Part shown: one piece after another, positions 35,685 to 42,986 of the stretch | How positions within the stretch are numbered: position 1 is the stretch's first letter | Layout: each line of letters opens with the position of its first letter | Assembly: GCF_900101345.1 (NCBI RefSeq) | Contig: NZ_FMUX01000002.1 | Span: forward strand, 1-64,000 | Direction of reading: 5' to 3' | Length of the DNA stretch: 64,000 nucleotides | From: Desulfoluna spongiiphila | Lineage (GTDB): Bacteria > Desulfobacterota > Desulfobacteria > Desulfobacterales > Desulfolunaceae | Program-made: the position numbers and the translations under genes | Notes under the pieces: model-generated | What the model was told of the DNA's origin: nothing | The model's database searches: none | The model's input: the letters and a program-made list of their open reading frames with translations, nothing else

Positions 35685-36287
35685 ATGGTTACAGTTGATT
35701 CCCCGGCCCTGTGCCCCGCCCTGGTCACCGAGATTCTTGAAGGGAACGCCCTACCCCTTCTTCGAACGGATGAGCTGGATTGGGTGCCTTTAAAGCCTTT
35801 GTGTGAAGGTCTGGGGCTGAATTGGGCCGGAGAGCGGAGTCGGCTGAAGCACGACCCGAAATTAACCTGCCGGTTTCTGCCCATGGACGGCTCGGACGGC
35901 AGGGCCCGTGAGTTTCTCTGTCTGCCACTTTACCAGCTCAGCGGCTGGCTGCTCTCCGTCAATGCCGATCGGGTCAGGGAAAACGTTCGGGAGACGGTGC
36001 GGGCGTTTCAGAAGGAGAGCCTGGAGGCATTGTTCGGGTATTGGCACGGGGCCCGAGGTGGGGCTGAATCACAGGAGATCCCTGGTGAGAGCGATAAAAA
36101 AACGGAAAGGGGCGCCGTGGATATCACGACAGACGGTGCTGACGTTCAAGGCGATCAGACCGCTTCCTTTGACGACTCTCCCGTGGTTGCAGAGGCCGGA
36201 GATGAGGCGGAAACCCTCGAAAGCCGGGTGACGAGCGTGATTGAACAGGTTCTGGGGGCCTTGGGGCGGAATGGATCTGTTTCCTGA
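35685..36287 (+). CDS. Phage antirepressor N-terminal (P22_AR_N-like) protein
   Basis: 200 residues. Residues 20-120 (LPLLRTDELDWVPLKPLCEGLGLNWAGERSRLKHDPK, FLCLPLYQLSGWLLSVNADRVRENVRETVRAFQKE) match the N-terminal domain of phage P22-type antirepressors/ORF6N-BRO-like DNA-modulating proteins. The rest is acidic, low in structure and has no KilA-C-like domain. No other phage gene is nearby, so this may be a domesticated or left-over regulator. AAGGAG before the ATG. Confidence 0.75.
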   Translation: MVTVDSPALCPALVTEILEGNALPLLRTDELDWVPLKPLCEGLGLNWAGERSRLKHDPKLTCRFLPMDGSDGRAREFLCLPLYQLSGWLLSVNADRVRENVRETVRAFQKESLEALFGYWHGARGGAESQEIPGESDKKTERGAVDITTDGADVQGDQTASFDDSPVVAEAGDEAETLESRVTSVIEQVLGALGRNGSVS

Positions 36288-36364
36288 GGGACAGGTATAC
36301 AAATCATACCTTAAGGCCTCAGTGATTTGACCTCAGGGATATGGGGTAAAGCGCTGCGGTATTG

Positions 36365-36398
36365 AGCTTTCAAGGTGGCTCACCTTGCCGCCGGAGGC
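36365..36398. repeat. Right-end fragment of family A element
   Basis: Only GCTTTCAAGGTG-GCT-CACCTTG plus CCGCCGGAGGC. It lies in the gap between the convergent antirepressor-like gene and the RDD operon. Confidence 0.8.
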
Positions 36399-36453
36399 TT
36401 CGCTTTTGTCTGTTTTCGTTTTTTGCACCGCCTCTTCATAACTGCGGGCGTCC

Positions 36454-36480
36454 CAGAAAAAAAGCCGCACAGAGTGCGGC
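36454..36480 (-). terminator. Intrinsic terminator of the RDD operon
   Basis: Read on the minus strand: GCCGCAC-TCT-GTGCGGC followed by seven T, 40 bases beyond the end of the small membrane protein gene. The same hairpin occurs at 51151-51174 and 58422-58445 within family B repeats. Confidence 0.85.
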
Positions 36481-36519
36481 GCTCCAAATCGTTTGCCTTC
36501 CTTTTACCCTCCCGAAAAT

Positions 36520-36759
36520 CTACCTGCGAGCCTCCAGAAGGTGGAGGATCTGATCGATTTTATCGTTGGTGGACTGGTCCATGAGCGAGGCCAAGTGAAT
36601 GGACAGGTAAAAACCGACAAACGGGATGAGGCTGAACAACCCGAAGAGAACTGGGCTTCGTCCTTTTCGCTTTGCAATGACGATGTTCAGGATAACGATT
36701 GGGCTGATAAAGATGAGCAAAGGGATAAATGCCGCAGGATCATGGTGTTCGGGTTGCAT
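36520..36759 (-). CDS. Small hypothetical membrane protein
   Basis: 79 residues with two hydrophobic helices (about 11-27 and 36-54) and a polar C-terminus ending DKIDQILHLLEARR, a likely amphipathic helix. Ribosome site AGGAG. It starts 12 bases after the RDD gene stop, so the two form an operon closed by the terminator at 36454. Function unknown. Confidence 0.65.
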   Translation of the reverse strand: MQPEHHDPAAFIPLLIFISPIVILNIVIAKRKGRSPVLFGLFSLIPFVGFYLSIHLASLMDQSTNDKIDQILHLLEARR

Positions 36760-36771
36760 GGACAGCTCCTG

Positions 36772-37389
36772 TTAACGGTGAAAAGTGGATTTTATATCGT
36801 TTTGTTTTAATGTGGTCAGAATGGTATCGAGTTTTTGATCCGGAGATGAATACGGAACCTTCCTGATGTCGATGACGACCGTTCCTGCAATGAAATCATG
36901 CAGTGCTCGCTTTCTTTGGTTGAGCAACATGGTCAAAAATTCACCCCAGATCCATACCTGATAGACGCCGTTAATCCAGCCGTAGAGAGATGGGACCATG
37001 CGATTGAGGTAAACGTTTTTTTTAAACCATGTGAGCCCCTCATAGGATGGGTCTGTGATGTGAAAAAGGGTGTAAACCTGAACCATGGCGAGGCTCATCC
37101 CAAGAAGGGCATCGATGCTATGCCTCAGGATCGCTTCTTTCCAGTGAATGTTCTCTCCATCTGTTCTTCTCACACGGATTCCCACCATCAACTTTCCAAG
37201 ACTGCCGCCATATTTCGCGTTCATGACGATCATGTATGCCGCATACATCGCGGTGTGGGGGATGAGCATGACCAGCTGCAGGGTCTTGGAGTGGGAGGAT
37301 ACCCAGAGAATGAAAACACTGAACGGAATGAGTATGAGACAGTCCAACATGTGTGCCCCGAGTCGTTTCCAAAAACCAGCATAGTGCAT
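36772..37389 (-). CDS. RDD family membrane protein
   Basis: 205 residues. The N-terminus AGFWKRLGAHMLDCLILIPFSV carries the Arg and Asp residues that name the RDD family, with GGSLGKLMVGIRVRRTDG in the middle and LLNQRKRALHDFIAGTVVI at the end, all standard. Three to four membrane helices. RDD proteins are poorly understood; some act in ion exchange or membrane stress. Codon use looks slightly more AT-rich than neighbours, which may hint at transfer. Confidence 0.82.
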   Translation of the reverse strand: MHYAGFWKRLGAHMLDCLILIPFSVFILWVSSHSKTLQLVMLIPHTAMYAAYMIVMNAKYGGSLGKLMVGIRVRRTDGENIHWKEAILRHSIDALLGMSLAMVQVYTLFHITDPSYEGLTWFKKNVYLNRMVPSLYGWINGVYQVWIWGEFLTMLLNQRKRALHDFIAGTVVIDIRKVPYSSPDQKLDTILTTLKQNDIKSTFHR

Positions 37390-37663
37390 GAGAATTAACC
37401 TTTGCCGATGGCTGTTTTACTGACAACATTGAACATGTTGTGTTTCGATCTATGACTTGTCTTCTTGGCTGGGGGTGGTGTGTGCCTGTCGTGATAACAT
37501 ACACAAAGGATAGGGGGATAATCAAGTTTTGTCGGGGGAAGTATTGCTGTTGATGTCTTTGAAATGTTTTGCCTGAGTGGTTATGCCCTTGCCGCCCGCG
37601 GGGCGTTTCTGGAAAAACGTCCGCCTTGGGCTACGCCATGACAAGCTGCAAAAATGTTCCTAA
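37390..37663. other. Intergenic region without gene
   Basis: About 270 bp with no coding frame worth calling. It contains CGCGGGGCGTTTCTGGAAAAACGTCCGCC, a hairpin-like stretch at 37598-37625, and otherwise leads into the element that follows. Confidence 0.4.
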
Positions 37664-37765
37664 TGGAAAAAGTCGAAATTATTTCTGCGGAGCCTGGAAA
37701 GGCTTGCTTAAGACCTGTTTATCAAACTTTTCAAAAGTTTGGCCCCCGGCAGGGCCGCCGGAGGC
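37664..37765. repeat. Family A element, extended variant
   Basis: Inverted orientation. The end next to the maturase gene is the usual GGCCCCCGGCAGGGCCGCCGGAGGC with AAACTTTTCAAAAGTTTG and ACCTGTTT. But after CTTAAG the usual hairpin is replaced by GCCTGGAAAGGC and GAAATTATTTC, a segment shared with the copy at 47043-47201. It ends 9 bp after the radical SAM gene stop. Confidence 0.82.
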
Positions 37766-37773
37766 TTTTGCTT

Positions 37774-38856
37774 TTATTGTTTTTCCATGCCTTTGGTGGA
37801 AAGGGTGTCCTGGAGCTGCCGGGCTTCTTCTTGTGTCAGCCAGCATCGCGGGTCGGAGCCGAGGTAGTCTCCGGTGGCGTAGGCCGCCCCACGGCAGCCG
37901 CCGCATGCGAACTTGTAGCGGCACTCACCGCATTGTCCGTTGAGAAAGGATCGTGAGTAGCGGAAGGTGTTGAACTTTTCGTTTTTAAACCAGATCTCTT
38001 TTAGCGGCCGGTTCTGGATCCGGTCTACGACCACGGGGAAGTAGGGGCAGAACTGCACCACCCCCTGGGGGTTGATGTACATGAGGGAGAAGGCCACGGA
38101 GCACCCCGTGACGGCGACCCCGGAAAAGAGCTCCTGGTCGGACTCCACCTCATTCAGCCGTTCGGGGTTGACGAGGAGCTCCGGGAAGGGGTCGCTGAAG
38201 CCCACGGTGAGTCCCAGTTCATTGCCTTTTTCCCACACAAAGCGGCTGACGTCCCTGTGTTCCAGGGGATCGGAGATGGCCCCGGTGGCATTTCCGACGG
38301 GCACCACGTAGCGGAAGTTGAATGTGGTCACCCCGTGCTCCTTGATCATGACAAGGAGCCGTTCCACCTCATCCTTTCCCTGGCCGAAGTAGGTCATGCG
38401 GATGGCAAGGGGCACTCCCCGGGCGGTGAGAAGGTCCACGGCGGAAAGGGTTCGTGCAAACGAGCCCTTGCCCCTCACCGGATCATGCACTTCCGCCGTT
38501 GATCCCTCCATGCTGATATTGAATCCGTCCACATACCGGCACAACTCCTCTTCGTTGTCTTTTGTGATGAGGGTGGCATTGGTTAGAAGCTCGATGGAGA
38601 GGCTGAGGTTGGTCTTGATGTGGTCCATCAAGGCAATGAGATCGTCTCTCATCAGGGGCTCGCCACCGGCCATGGCCAGGGCTGCGCCCGGGGCCATTTG
38701 GTCTACCTGGTTCAGCATGTCCACGGCCTCGGCAAAGGAGAGGTCCCTGTCGTTGCGATCCAGGTTGCTGGCACGGCAATGGCGGCAATTCAGGTTGCAT
38801 GACGAGGTGGTGTCCCACTGGATGATCTTCGGTGGATGGGTCCAGTTTGCGTCCAT
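37774..38856 (-). CDS. Radical SAM/SPASM peptide maturase (candidate)
   Basis: 360 residues. Radical SAM 4Fe-4S motif CNLNCRHC (C20, C24, C27), SAM-contacting AGGEPL, and a C-terminal SPASM domain with seven Cys: GCSVAF, QFCPYF, GQCGECRYKFACGGCRG and RCW. SPASM proteins of this size mature ribosomal peptides (mycofactocin MftC, PQQ, sactipeptides) or act in tetrapyrrole synthesis (NirJ/AhbC/AhbD). It lies 80 bp downstream of a gene for a Cys-repeat peptide on the same strand, so I favour a peptide maturase acting on that peptide. The TGDYLGSDPRC end resembles AhbD-type enzymes too, which is the main alternative. AAAGGA precedes the ATG. Confidence 0.85.
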   Translation of the reverse strand: MDANWTHPPKIIQWDTTSSCNLNCRHCRASNLDRNDRDLSFAEAVDMLNQVDQMAPGAALAMAGGEPLMRDDLIALMDHIKTNLSLSIELLTNATLITKDNEEELCRYVDGFNISMEGSTAEVHDPVRGKGSFARTLSAVDLLTARGVPLAIRMTYFGQGKDEVERLLVMIKEHGVTTFNFRYVVPVGNATGAISDPLEHRDVSRFVWEKGNELGLTVGFSDPFPELLVNPERLNEVESDQELFSGVAVTGCSVAFSLMYINPQGVVQFCPYFPVVVDRIQNRPLKEIWFKNEKFNTFRYSRSFLNGQCGECRYKFACGGCRGAAYATGDYLGSDPRCWLTQEEARQLQDTLSTKGMEKQ

Positions 38857-38936
38857 GGCGGATCCTTTCTCGAAGGTTGATGTGGCAAGGAAAAATGAAT
38901 TGAGCTGCCCCGGGTGTTGCGGTTAACGGCAAAACA

Positions 38937-39185
38937 TTACAGGGTTTTCATGAGGTCGCATCCGCCGCAGGGGCCCTCTGCCTGATTCTTGGGAGGGGTG
39001 ACGACATCGCATCCGCCACAGGGCCCTTCAGCCGTTTTCTCCGGTACTTTGATGACAAGGTCGCAGCCACCACACGGCCCTTCGGCCGGCATGATGGGAA
39101 TATTATGATTCTCCGCTGCCAGTATCATGTTCTTCAGCTCCGATAAGTTCAGAGCCTCGGCGTTTTTTATGATTTTCTTTGGCAT
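38937..39185 (-). CDS. Candidate RiPP precursor with three AEGPCGGCD repeats
   Basis: 82 residues. A leader-like helix (MPKKIIKNAEALNLSELKNM, to about residue 33) is followed by three identical nonapeptides AEGPCGGCD at 34-42, 52-60 and 69-77, separated by 9 and 8 residues that differ, and a short end LMKTL. All six Cys sit in the repeats as CGGC. Start is the ATG at 39185 behind GGGGAGG (a GTG lies one codon earlier). Directly followed by the radical SAM/SPASM gene. Identical motifs with variable spacers are what one expects for multi-core precursors or metal/cofactor-bearing peptides; compare the EGKCG motifs of MNIO-modified peptides and the single Cys core of mycofactocin. No known family is recalled. 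Confidence 0.8.
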   Translation of the reverse strand: MPKKIIKNAEALNLSELKNMILAAENHNIPIMPAEGPCGGCDLVIKVPEKTAEGPCGGCDVVTPPKNQAEGPCGGCDLMKTL

Positions 39186-39411
39186 CACATAGCCTCCCCA
39201 TGTGTGTCATGGTTTATGGGTATGCGGGGCAGCTCAAAGAGTGTTCATCAAAAACGGATTTTTTAATGATGGAACAGTGCCTGCTTTTTTACGGCAGGTC
39301 GTGGCTGTTGAGCTGGAAAGTCCCTTGGGAAGGCATGGCAGGCTCGACCGATGGGATCGGCCGTCACTCAGGGTGAAACCGGACGTGGTTGTGGTGTGGG
39401 GTTTATGTGTT

Positions 39412-39440
39412 AATATATCTTTATTTCAACGTATTATCAA
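39412..39440 (-). promoter_or_regulatory. Promoter of the Cys-repeat peptide gene
   Basis: On the minus strand TTGATA (39440-39435), 17-bp spacer, TATATT (39417-39412). It lies downstream of the GMC gene stop and gives a leader of about 220 nt before the peptide start, so peptide and maturase can be expressed apart from the oxidoreductases. Confidence 0.7.
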
Positions 39441-39468
39441 CGCAATGTTGCCGCGATTGTCCGGCGCT

Positions 39469-40752
39469 TTAAGCGAGTTTTCCGGCAAACTGTCTGGCCA
39501 GGGCGATGAGGGTGAGGACGGGCGGGGTGCCACCTGAAACGGGCATGATGCTGTTGTCGCAGATGTAGAGGTTTTCGATATCGGTTTGGAGGTCGGTGCC
39601 CACCACCCTTCCCATGGCCGCGGTGCCGCCGGGGTGACCGCCGATGCCTTTGGCCACGGCGATGGTGCCGGGGCGCACCCCGGCCCGGACCATCACGGCT
39701 TTGGCTGCTTCAATACCTTGGGCCATGAGGGCCTCGTCCTTGGGGGTGAAGGCTTTGTGAAAGGAGCCGTCGGCACGGATTTCGCCGGTGGGCTCGTCGC
39801 AGAGCTTGACGAACATGCCCGTCAGTTTTTTCATGCGGGCGCCCCGGGGCAATGCGGAAAAATTCTTTGCGGCCACCTGGGCCACAAAGGCGTTGACGGC
39901 GCCGACGTTGCCGAAGACAAACTCCCCTTTGCGGGATTCGTCGGCAAAGGTGTAGGTGATTTCCCGAAAAGTGCCTGATCCTTCCTTCATCTCGCCCAGG
40001 AGAACGGCCATGGGGTCGGTGAAAAAGTGGGTACCGGCCCCTTTGATACCGGACCAGTGAAGGATTTCAGGCGTCCCCATGCCCCCTGCCGCAAGGACGA
40101 CCCGGTGGCAGAAGACCGTCAAGGGGCCGTCGTCGGTTTGGGCGCTGACCCCGTTTACCATTCCGTTGACGTGGAGGATCTCCCGAACGTCGCAGCCCGT
40201 CACAAGGCGGGCACCCTCATCCACCGCATCGTTTACGTAGGACCGGGCGGTCCATTTGGCGCCCCGCTTGCACCCGAAGAGGCATTTGTCGCAGTGGGGA
40301 TCGCAAAGGGCGGAATCGATGAAACGCGCCTGGGGCTTCATGGCATGGCCCAATTCCCCTGCGGCCTCCACCAGTCGCCGGGTGCCCGGATAGTTCTGGT
40401 AAAAATGATCCGGCACGGGCCGGATGTTCAGCTCTTCTTTGACCTCGGAAACCTCGGCCGCCAGATCGATGCCGAAGTCATCCTTTAAGAACGACGGCGG
40501 GTCGTAGGCGTTGCCCGAGTAGATCATGGTGGAGCCCCCGGGGGTGATGCCCCTTCTTACCAGGATTCCCTGCCTGGATCTGCGGATATCGTACATGGCT
40601 GCATAGGCCAGGGGGTTGCCCACGGACCAGTCCCGGGCCTTTCCCTTCTCCAGAAGCACCACTCTTTTTTCTTTTTTCGCTAATTCCCGCGCCACCGTCG
40701 CTCCCCCCGGTCCGGTCCCGATAACCACAGTTCCCGTTTCCATCATGCGCAT
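39469..40752 (-). CDS. GMC-family flavoprotein oxidoreductase (first copy)
   Basis: 427 residues. FAD-binding GTGPGGATVA at 12-21, GITPGGSTMIYSGN in the flavin loop, the Cys-rich CDPHCDKCLFGCKRGAKWTA segment, AAGGMGTPEIL, and the C-terminal active-site region GGHPGGTAAMG, then NLYICDNSIMPVSGGTPPVLT. This is the glucose-methanol-choline family, oxidising an alcohol-type group; the Cys cluster is found in a subset of it. No signal peptide, so it acts in the cytoplasm. It sits between the second GMC gene and the Cys-repeat peptide. The electron acceptor is probably not O2 in an anaerobe. Confidence 0.88.
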   Translation of the reverse strand: MRMMETGTVVIGTGPGGATVARELAKKEKRVVLLEKGKARDWSVGNPLAYAAMYDIRRSRQGILVRRGITPGGSTMIYSGNAYDPPSFLKDDFGIDLAAEVSEVKEELNIRPVPDHFYQNYPGTRRLVEAAGELGHAMKPQARFIDSALCDPHCDKCLFGCKRGAKWTARSYVNDAVDEGARLVTGCDVREILHVNGMVNGVSAQTDDGPLTVFCHRVVLAAGGMGTPEILHWSGIKGAGTHFFTDPMAVLLGEMKEGSGTFREITYTFADESRKGEFVFGNVGAVNAFVAQVAAKNFSALPRGARMKKLTGMFVKLCDEPTGEIRADGSFHKAFTPKDEALMAQGIEAAKAVMVRAGVRPGTIAVAKGIGGHPGGTAAMGRVVGTDLQTDIENLYICDNSIMPVSGGTPPVLTLIALARQFAGKLA

Positions 40753-40784
40753 GATCGTCCCCCGTTTTGAGTGATAAAAAATAA

Positions 40785-40960
40785 GCCTCCGGCGGCCCTG
40801 CCGGGGGCTAAACTTTTAAAAAGTTTAACAAACAGGTCTTAAAAATGATTGTTGAGTCATTTTTGATTATTTAAGGCGGATGTGATTTTCCCCGAGGAAC
40901 GAGGGGGAAAGCGCATTCGCAAGCTGGGGTCCAGGGGATCATCCCCTGGCCGCCGGAGGC
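40785..40960. repeat. Family A element with swapped right hairpin
   Basis: Usual left end and AAACTTTTAAAAAGTTTAAC, AAACAGGTCTTAAA, big hairpin with CCCGAGGAACGAGGGGGAAAG, but the right hairpin CAAGGTG-CACCTTG is replaced by CCAGGGGATCATCCCCTGG before CCGCCGGAGGC. Lies between the two GMC genes, 11 bp from the stop of the second. Confidence 0.87.
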
Positions 40961-40970
40961 AGGCTTTTTA

Positions 40971-42281
40971 TCAGTTTTTTGCGTTAAGCAGGTGATCCAC
41001 CAGGCGTTTGCCGAAGGAGATGAGGGTGATGACGGTGGGGCGGTCCAAGGCTTCGGGAAAGACACCGGCGTCGCAGACATAGAGGTTGTCGATGGCCGTG
41101 CGCAGGTTGTCGTCCACCACGGTGCCGATGCCGCAGGTGCCGCTGGGGTGGGCGCCCCGCACCGGGCTTGCCACGAGGGTCGAGGGGTGGCAGCCCGAGG
41201 CGGTGAGGATTTCGGAAGCGATCTCTTTGCCCATGGCAAGTTTGTCGAAATCGGCTTGTGTCAGCTCTTTGGACACCTGGCCCCTTTGATCCACCCAGCC
41301 GCCGGGTTTGTCTTTGACCTTAATGAGGATTCCCACCATGTGGTCGTAGTGGCGGCCTTTGGGCAGGTGCCTGAGGCCTGTTTTTCCGAGACTGATGAGG
41401 GTCATGAGTTTCGGGTCGATGAGGGTGCCCATGCGGACGCCGTGACTGTCGCAGAATTCCCAGGTGTCCACGCTTACCAGGGGGTCGGTGTGGGAGCCTT
41501 CAAAGGGGGAGATGCCGTACAGGAGCACCGTGGGGTCGATGACGCAGTGTTTGCCGGCGGTGTCGATGCCCGCTTTGAGAAGGAGGCCCGGGGTGGGGAT
41601 GCCTCCGGCTGCAAGGATAACCGTATCTGCATAGAGTTCTTCTGTGTCCCGGCCTGCAAGGTTTACCCGCACGCCGGTGGCCCTGCCGTTTCTCATGAGT
41701 ATCTCGGTGCATTCGGCCCGGGTCCTTAAGTGGGCTCCGTGGGCCACCGCATCTTTGATGTACTCCCGTGCCGTCCATTTGGCACCGCAGGCACATCCCA
41801 GGGAGGTCCCCGCCCCGCACTGGCAGCCGTCCTTGACTTTGGTCAGGTCAAAGAGCTTGGGGGTGGGCGTCCACTCGTAGCCCAGGTGGTTGGCCGTCTC
41901 CATGATGCGGCGGGAGGCGCTGCCCAGAAGGGATTCGGGCAGGGGGGCGGCGTTAAGCTCCGACCAGGTCTGCTCGGCATAGGGGGTGAGGTCGATGCCG
42001 TAGCGCTCTTTGAGCCAGGGAGGCGGCATGGCCGCAGAGGCCGAGTAGACCGTTGTGGCTCCGCCCGTGGAGGAGGCCATGAGCATGGCCACGCCCTCCC
42101 TGCTTTTGAAAAAACCGGCTTTTTCAACAATGCTCAGGGCACCCTTGTAGGTTCCCAGGTTCTGGTGGTTTTTTCCCTTTTCAAGGAGCACCACCTTTTT
42201 TCCGGCCATGGCAAGGCCCCGGGCCACCGTGGAACCGCCGGGTCCGGAACCCACCACGATGGCATCGTAGGTGTGTTGCAT
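40971..42281 (-). CDS. GMC-family flavoprotein oxidoreductase (second copy)
   Basis: 436 residues from the ATG behind AGGAGG; a longer open frame upstream is not supported. FAD motif GSGPGGSTVARG at 11-22, Cys-rich segment GCQCGAGTSLGCACGAKWTA at the same place as in its neighbour, AAGGIPTPGLLL, C-terminal GAHPSGTCGIG then NLYVCDAGVFPEALDRPTV. The two copies are clearly homologous but well diverged, with different Cys spacing and a different active-site end, so they probably have different substrates or form a heterodimer. Same strand as the maturase. Confidence 0.88.
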   Translation of the reverse strand: MQHTYDAIVVGSGPGGSTVARGLAMAGKKVVLLEKGKNHQNLGTYKGALSIVEKAGFFKSREGVAMLMASSTGGATTVYSASAAMPPPWLKERYGIDLTPYAEQTWSELNAAPLPESLLGSASRRIMETANHLGYEWTPTPKLFDLTKVKDGCQCGAGTSLGCACGAKWTAREYIKDAVAHGAHLRTRAECTEILMRNGRATGVRVNLAGRDTEELYADTVILAAGGIPTPGLLLKAGIDTAGKHCVIDPTVLLYGISPFEGSHTDPLVSVDTWEFCDSHGVRMGTLIDPKLMTLISLGKTGLRHLPKGRHYDHMVGILIKVKDKPGGWVDQRGQVSKELTQADFDKLAMGKEIASEILTASGCHPSTLVASPVRGAHPSGTCGIGTVVDDNLRTAIDNLYVCDAGVFPEALDRPTVITLISFGKRLVDHLLNAKN

Positions 42282-42808
42282 GGAAATCCCTCCTGTAAGG
42301 ATGACGCGAACAGGTCGTGTGAAGTTATTCTCGTTGTTTTTTATGGGGCATGCCCTGGTGGTGCGCCTGCACCTAATGCACGGGGGCGCAGCAGACAAAC
42401 CGGACGCCATATCAGGCGGACAAACCTCCACATGGCGCAGTACGTTGCCATGGGTGGTTATATTCGGGATGAGGCATGGTGATACGGACAAGAAAAAAGG
42501 CTGGATTGCAAAGACATTGGGGTGTAAACGGCGCGAAGTGGCCAACCGAAACAGGGGTGACCCTGGGCTTCCTCGGTCGGTAATGCTCAGCAGGAAAGTG
42601 AGTATTTGTTACTGAATTCTTTGCTTATACTACGGGAAACGTTGCTCGGATTCAATATGTTTATGGTACCCATTCAGTTTTCTGAAACAGTCCTTTATGG
42701 TTGACACCGAGTGAGCCACAGAGGGCCCGGAAAAAAATAAAAACAATGCCTTCTATGGTTAAAACCCGATGAACCACAGAGTCAAAAGGGGGAAAAAACA
42801 AACGCGAT
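42282..42808. other. Intergenic region with degenerate repeats
   Basis: About 530 bp without a believable gene. At 42692-42780 a unit of the form TT(T/C)TATGGTT(G/A)A...GAG/CACAGAG occurs twice (around CCTTTATGGTTGACACCGAG and CCTTCTATGGTTAAAACCCG, each followed by GAGCCACAGAG or GAACCACAGAG). The CCTTCTATGGT part recurs at 45540 and, inverted, at 47222. Confidence 0.55.
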
Positions 42809-42979
42809 GCCTCCGGCGGCGAGGTGTGCCACCTCGAAAGCAAGTTGCGAATGCGCTTTTCCCTTCGTTCCTCAGGGAAAATCACATTCGCTATTGATTC
42901 AGATTAAACCGAATCTGTTTTCTAAAACTTGTTTATTAAACTTTTTAAAAGTTTAGCCCCCGGCAGGGCCGCCGGAGGC
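42809..42979. repeat. Family A palindromic element, full inverted copy
   Basis: GCCTCCGGCGG-CGAGGTGTGCCACCTCG at the left, GCGAATGCGCTTTTCCC...GGGAAAATCACATTCGC hairpin, GATTAAACC, AAACTTTTTAAAAGTTTAG and GGCAGGGCCGCCGGAGGC. Ends 8 bp from the MFS gene stop. Confidence 0.9.
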
Positions 42980-42986
42980 TCTTTCT

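Noticed and set aside
37774..38856. Assignment of the radical SAM protein as AhbD or NirJ haem enzyme
   Set aside because: The C-terminal CGGCRGAAYATGDY pattern is similar, but no tetrapyrrole gene is nearby and a Cys-repeat peptide gene is adjacent. Kept as the main alternative, not ruled out.
42282..42545. N-terminal extension of the second GMC gene by 88 residues
   Set aside because: The upstream frame is open but low in hydrophobic order and unlike the family; AGGAGG stands right before the inner ATG, where the FAD-binding strand starts.
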